Of a stretch of 64,000 nt of DNA, positions 61,827 to 64,000 are shown in pieces. Source of the DNA: Janthinobacterium sp. GW458P (GTDB lineage Bacteria; Pseudomonadota; Gammaproteobacteria; Burkholderiales; Burkholderiaceae_D); NCBI RefSeq assembly GCF_002127585.1, contig NZ_NEGZ01000003.1:35504-99503 (forward strand), given 5' to 3'. A model generated the notes under the pieces. That model worked only from the letters and a program-made list of their open reading frames with translations, did not search any database and had not been told where the DNA came from. The position numbers were made by a program, and so were the translations under genes. Numbering within the stretch: position 1 is the stretch's first letter; each line of letters starts with the position of its first letter.

Positions 61827-62711
61827 ATGGAAATTTTCGGCGTTCCATTACCTGCGATGATGAGCCAGCTGCTGCTGGGCCTCGTCAACGGCTCGTTCTA
61901 TGCCATGTTGTCCCTCGGACTGGCCGTCATCTTCGGCTTGCTCAATGTCATCAACTTCTCGCATGGCGCCATGTACATGATGGGCGCCTTCCTGGCCTGG
62001 ATGGGCCTCAGTTACTTCGACATCAATTACTGGGCCATGCTGGTCATCGCCCCGATCATCGTCGGCCTGTTCGGCATCCTGATCGAAAAAACCATGCTGC
62101 GCTGGCTATATAAACTCGACCACCTGTATGGACTGCTGCTGACGTTCGGCATCACCCTGATCGTCGAAGGCGTGTTTCGTTCCTTCTATGGCGTCTCGGG
62201 CCAGCCGTACGCGGTGCCCGAAGCGCTGGCCGGCGCGACGGACCTGGGCTTCATGATCCTGCCGAACTACCGTGCCTGGGTGGTGATCGCCTCGCTGTTC
62301 GTCTGCCTGGCCACCTGGTTCGTCATCGAAAAAACCAAGTTGGGCGCCTACCTGCGGGCCGGCACGGAAAACCCGAAACTGGTGGAAGCGTTCGGCATCA
62401 ACGTGCCGCTGATGGTGACCCTGACCTTCGGCTTCGGCGTGGCGCTGGCCGGTTTTGCCGGCGTGCTGGCCGCGCCGATCATCCAGGTTTCGCCGCTGAT
62501 GGGCTCGAACCTGATCATCGTCGTCTTCGCCGTGGTGGTGATCGGCGGCATGGGGTCCATCATGGGTTCCATCCTCACGGGCCTGGGCCTGGGCGTGATC
62601 GAGGGCCTGACCCGCGTGTTTTACCCGGAAGGCTCGGCCACCGTGGTCTTCGTGGTGATGGTCATCGTGCTGCTGCTGCGTCCCGCCGGCCTGTTCGGCA
62701 AAGAAAAGTAA
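61827..62711 (+). CDS. branched-chain amino-acid-type ABC permease, LivH-like
   Basis: The 294-residue membrane protein has about eight helices and LivH landmarks (GSFYAMLSLGLAVIFGLLNVINFSHGAMYMMGAF, then AGFAGVLAAPIIQVSPLMGSNLIIVVFAVVVIGGMGSIMGSILTGLGLG). It forms the pore with the LivM-like partner. The gene follows the intergenic hairpins and precedes livM by 31 bases. Confidence 0.93.
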   Translation: MEIFGVPLPAMMSQLLLGLVNGSFYAMLSLGLAVIFGLLNVINFSHGAMYMMGAFLAWMGLSYFDINYWAMLVIAPIIVGLFGILIEKTMLRWLYKLDHLYGLLLTFGITLIVEGVFRSFYGVSGQPYAVPEALAGATDLGFMILPNYRAWVVIASLFVCLATWFVIEKTKLGAYLRAGTENPKLVEAFGINVPLMVTLTFGFGVALAGFAGVLAAPIIQVSPLMGSNLIIVVFAVVVIGGMGSIMGSILTGLGLGVIEGLTRVFYPEGSATVVFVVMVIVLLLRPAGLFGKEK

Positions 62712-62742
62712 TCCTCATCAGTCATGTATTGGAGCTACCACG

Positions 62743-63723
62743 ATGAATAAGAATGTAGGCTACGCCATTGCCCTGCTGCTGGCACTGGCGGCCCCGTTTT
62801 ACGGCTATCCCGTCTTCCTGATGAAGTTGCTGTGTTTTGCCCTGTTTGCCTGCGCCTTCAATTTGCTGATCGGCTATACGGGCTTGCTGTCGTTCGGCCA
62901 CGCGGCCTTCTTTGGCGGCGCCGGCTATGTCACCGGCTACGCGCTGCGCAGCTGGGGCTGGCCGACGGAACTCGGTCTGCTGGCCGGCGTGCTCACCGGC
63001 GCCGGGCTGGGTCTGGTCATGGGCGGCCTGGCGATCCGCCGCCAGGGCATCTACTTTACGATGATCACCCTGGCGCTGGCGCAGATGGTGTATTTCCTCG
63101 CCCTGCGCCTGCCGTTCACGGGCGGCGAAGATGGCTTGCAGGGTGTTCCACGTGGAACCTTGCTGGGCATGATAGACCTGGGCAACGACACGGTGCTGTA
63201 CTACGTCGTGCTGGCCATCTTCATCGCCGGCTTTGCCCTGATCGTGCGCACCATCCACTCGCCGTTCGGGCAAGTGCTCAAGGCCATCAAGGAAAATGAA
63301 CCGCGCGCCATCTCGCTCGGCTATGACGTCAACCGCTACAAGCTGATGGCCATCGTGCTGTCCGCTTCGCTGGCCGCGCTGGCCGGCGCCACCAAGACCC
63401 TGGTGCTGGGCTTTGAGACTTTGACGGACGTGTACTGGGGCATGTCGGGCCTGGTCGTGCTGATGACCCTGGTTGGCGGCATGGGCACCCTGGCCGGACC
63501 CATCCTTGGCGCCGTGCTGATCATCGCGCTGGAAAACAAGCTGGGCGACTTCGGCACGTATCTGGCCACGCACACGGGCATCGAATGGTTCGGCACCCTG
63601 GGCGAATCGGTGGGCATGGTCACCGGCGTCATCTTTGTCCTCTGCGTGCTGATGTTCCGGCGCGGCATCGTCGGCGAAGCCATCGCGCGCTTCAGCGCCA
63701 GGCCAGCCAAGGCCGCTGTCTGA
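62743..63723 (+). CDS. branched-chain amino-acid-type ABC permease, LivM-like
   Basis: The 326-residue membrane protein has the LivM pattern (FALFACAFNLLIGYTGLLSFGHAAFFGGAGYVTGYAL, then VLKAIKENEPRAISLGYDVNRYKLMAIVLSASLAALAGA). The codons for GVPRGT contain a perfect 14-bp parS palindrome (63145-63158). A terminator follows, so the operon has five genes, LivG-F-K-H-M in order. Confidence 0.93.
   Translation: MNKNVGYAIALLLALAAPFYGYPVFLMKLLCFALFACAFNLLIGYTGLLSFGHAAFFGGAGYVTGYALRSWGWPTELGLLAGVLTGAGLGLVMGGLAIRRQGIYFTMITLALAQMVYFLALRLPFTGGEDGLQGVPRGTLLGMIDLGNDTVLYYVVLAIFIAGFALIVRTIHSPFGQVLKAIKENEPRAISLGYDVNRYKLMAIVLSASLAALAGATKTLVLGFETLTDVYWGMSGLVVLMTLVGGMGTLAGPILGAVLIIALENKLGDFGTYLATHTGIEWFGTLGESVGMVTGVIFVLCVLMFRRGIVGEAIARFSARPAKAAV
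63144..63159. other. parS (ParB-binding) site within livM
   Basis: TGTTCCACGTGGAACC contains the perfect palindrome GTTCCACGTGGAAC, the sequence used as parS in Pseudomonas and fitting the general GTTNCACGTGNAAC consensus. Such sites cluster near the chromosome origin and load ParB for chromosome segregation. Confidence 0.8.
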
Positions 63724-63732
63724 TTTTCAAGC

Positions 63733-63760
63733 AACGCCGGACCGATCATCCGGCGTTTTT
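63733..63760 (+). terminator. intrinsic terminator of the ABC operon
   Basis: AACGCCGGA (63733-63741), a seven-base loop and TCCGGCGTT (63749-63757) run into a T-tract to 63760, ten bases after the livM stop. Confidence 0.85.
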
Positions 63761-63799
63761 CATTGTGCGTCCATTGTGACTTCAACGGAGAGAACCACC

Positions 63800-64000
63800 A
63801 TGCAAACGACGAGTACGTGCGCGCCCGCTGGCGTGGGCCTGTGCACCTTGCTGCTGCTGGCAGCCTGCGGCAGCAACCATGCACCCGAAGAGCTGAACCG
63901 GATGCCCGGCTACCTGGGAACGATTGCGCGCGCCGACTACGACGGCAAGAGCAATGACTTGCTGACGGCGGGCCTGGGCAAGACGGGGCTGGCGGGCGCC
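63800..64000 (+). CDS. 3-hydroxybutyrate oligomer hydrolase-like lipoprotein (partial, cut by window end)
   Basis: The first 67 residues are visible. They show a lipoprotein-type signal (LLLLAACGSN, Cys23), then ELNRMPGYLGTIARADYDGKSNDLLTAGLGKTGLAG. The segment DDLLTAGLGKTGL is characteristic of the D-(-)-3-hydroxybutyrate oligomer hydrolases that break down PHB fragments outside or in the periplasm. GGAGAGAA precedes the ATG at 63800. The rest lies beyond the window. Confidence 0.75.
   Translation, partial: MQTTSTCAPAGVGLCTLLLLAACGSNHAPEELNRMPGYLGTIARADYDGKSNDLLTAGLGKTGLAGA

Overview
The window reads as a chromosomal segment of a high-GC betaproteobacterium, most likely Oxalobacteraceae (Janthinobacterium/Duganella/Massilia group). 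That placement is inferred from protein style, GC-rich codon use and gene content; no rRNA or other decisive marker is present. Coding density is high. I found no insertion sequence, prophage, CRISPR array, tRNA or rRNA.

Layout. 0.3-9.8 kb: M16 metalloprotease, VOC protein, a PchR-like AraC regulator diverging from a methyltransferase across a Fur box, then SDR, LysR, MFS and a Cys-rich HTH regulator. 9.9-16.7 kb: small membrane protein plus an RND pump (adaptor, permease, outer-membrane lipoprotein), built like MexGHI-OpmD. 16.7-27.6 kb: MFS/LysR pair, stress protein, the NAD genes nadE and nadM-Nudix, a ClbS/ArsR-rhodanese/DUF2938 cluster around a perfect 16-bp inverted repeat, and an MscS-type channel. 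28.0-34.0 kb: a four-gene overlapping operon matching the MoxR-vWA-beta-propeller (bpX) ternary systems, predicted biological-conflict systems. 34.1-37.8 kb: a folate-independent methionine synthase set (MesD, MesX/DUF1852, FMN reductase) facing a MetR-like regulator. 37.9-50.8 kb: housekeeping genes (glmS, glmU, rsmD, coaD, ferredoxin) with Lrp and LysR regulators and a chemoreceptor. 51.0-55.6 kb: putA with its Lrp-type regulator, and MTA/SAH nucleosidase. 57.1-63.7 kb: a GMC oxidoreductase and a complete branched-chain amino-acid-type ABC transporter. The window ends inside a 3-hydroxybutyrate oligomer hydrolase gene.

The most striking non-coding signal is the 1.5-kb AT-rich gap at 55.6-57.1 kb. 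It holds three tandem, diverged modules. Each has an AT-rich stretch, a TAG/TAA trinucleotide run resembling a DnaA-trio, a TGTGGATAA DnaA box 13-14 bp further on, and a second pair of boxes at fixed distances (140-141 bp, then 17 bp). A second DnaA-box array fills the 0.78-kb gap between an lrp-type gene and glmU (41.6-42.35 kb). ParB-type parS sites occur inside livM (63.14 kb, perfect palindrome) and inside the clbS-like gene (23.68 kb, one mismatch). Together these suggest that the window spans or lies close to the chromosomal replication origin. No dnaA, dnaN, parA or parB is visible in the window.
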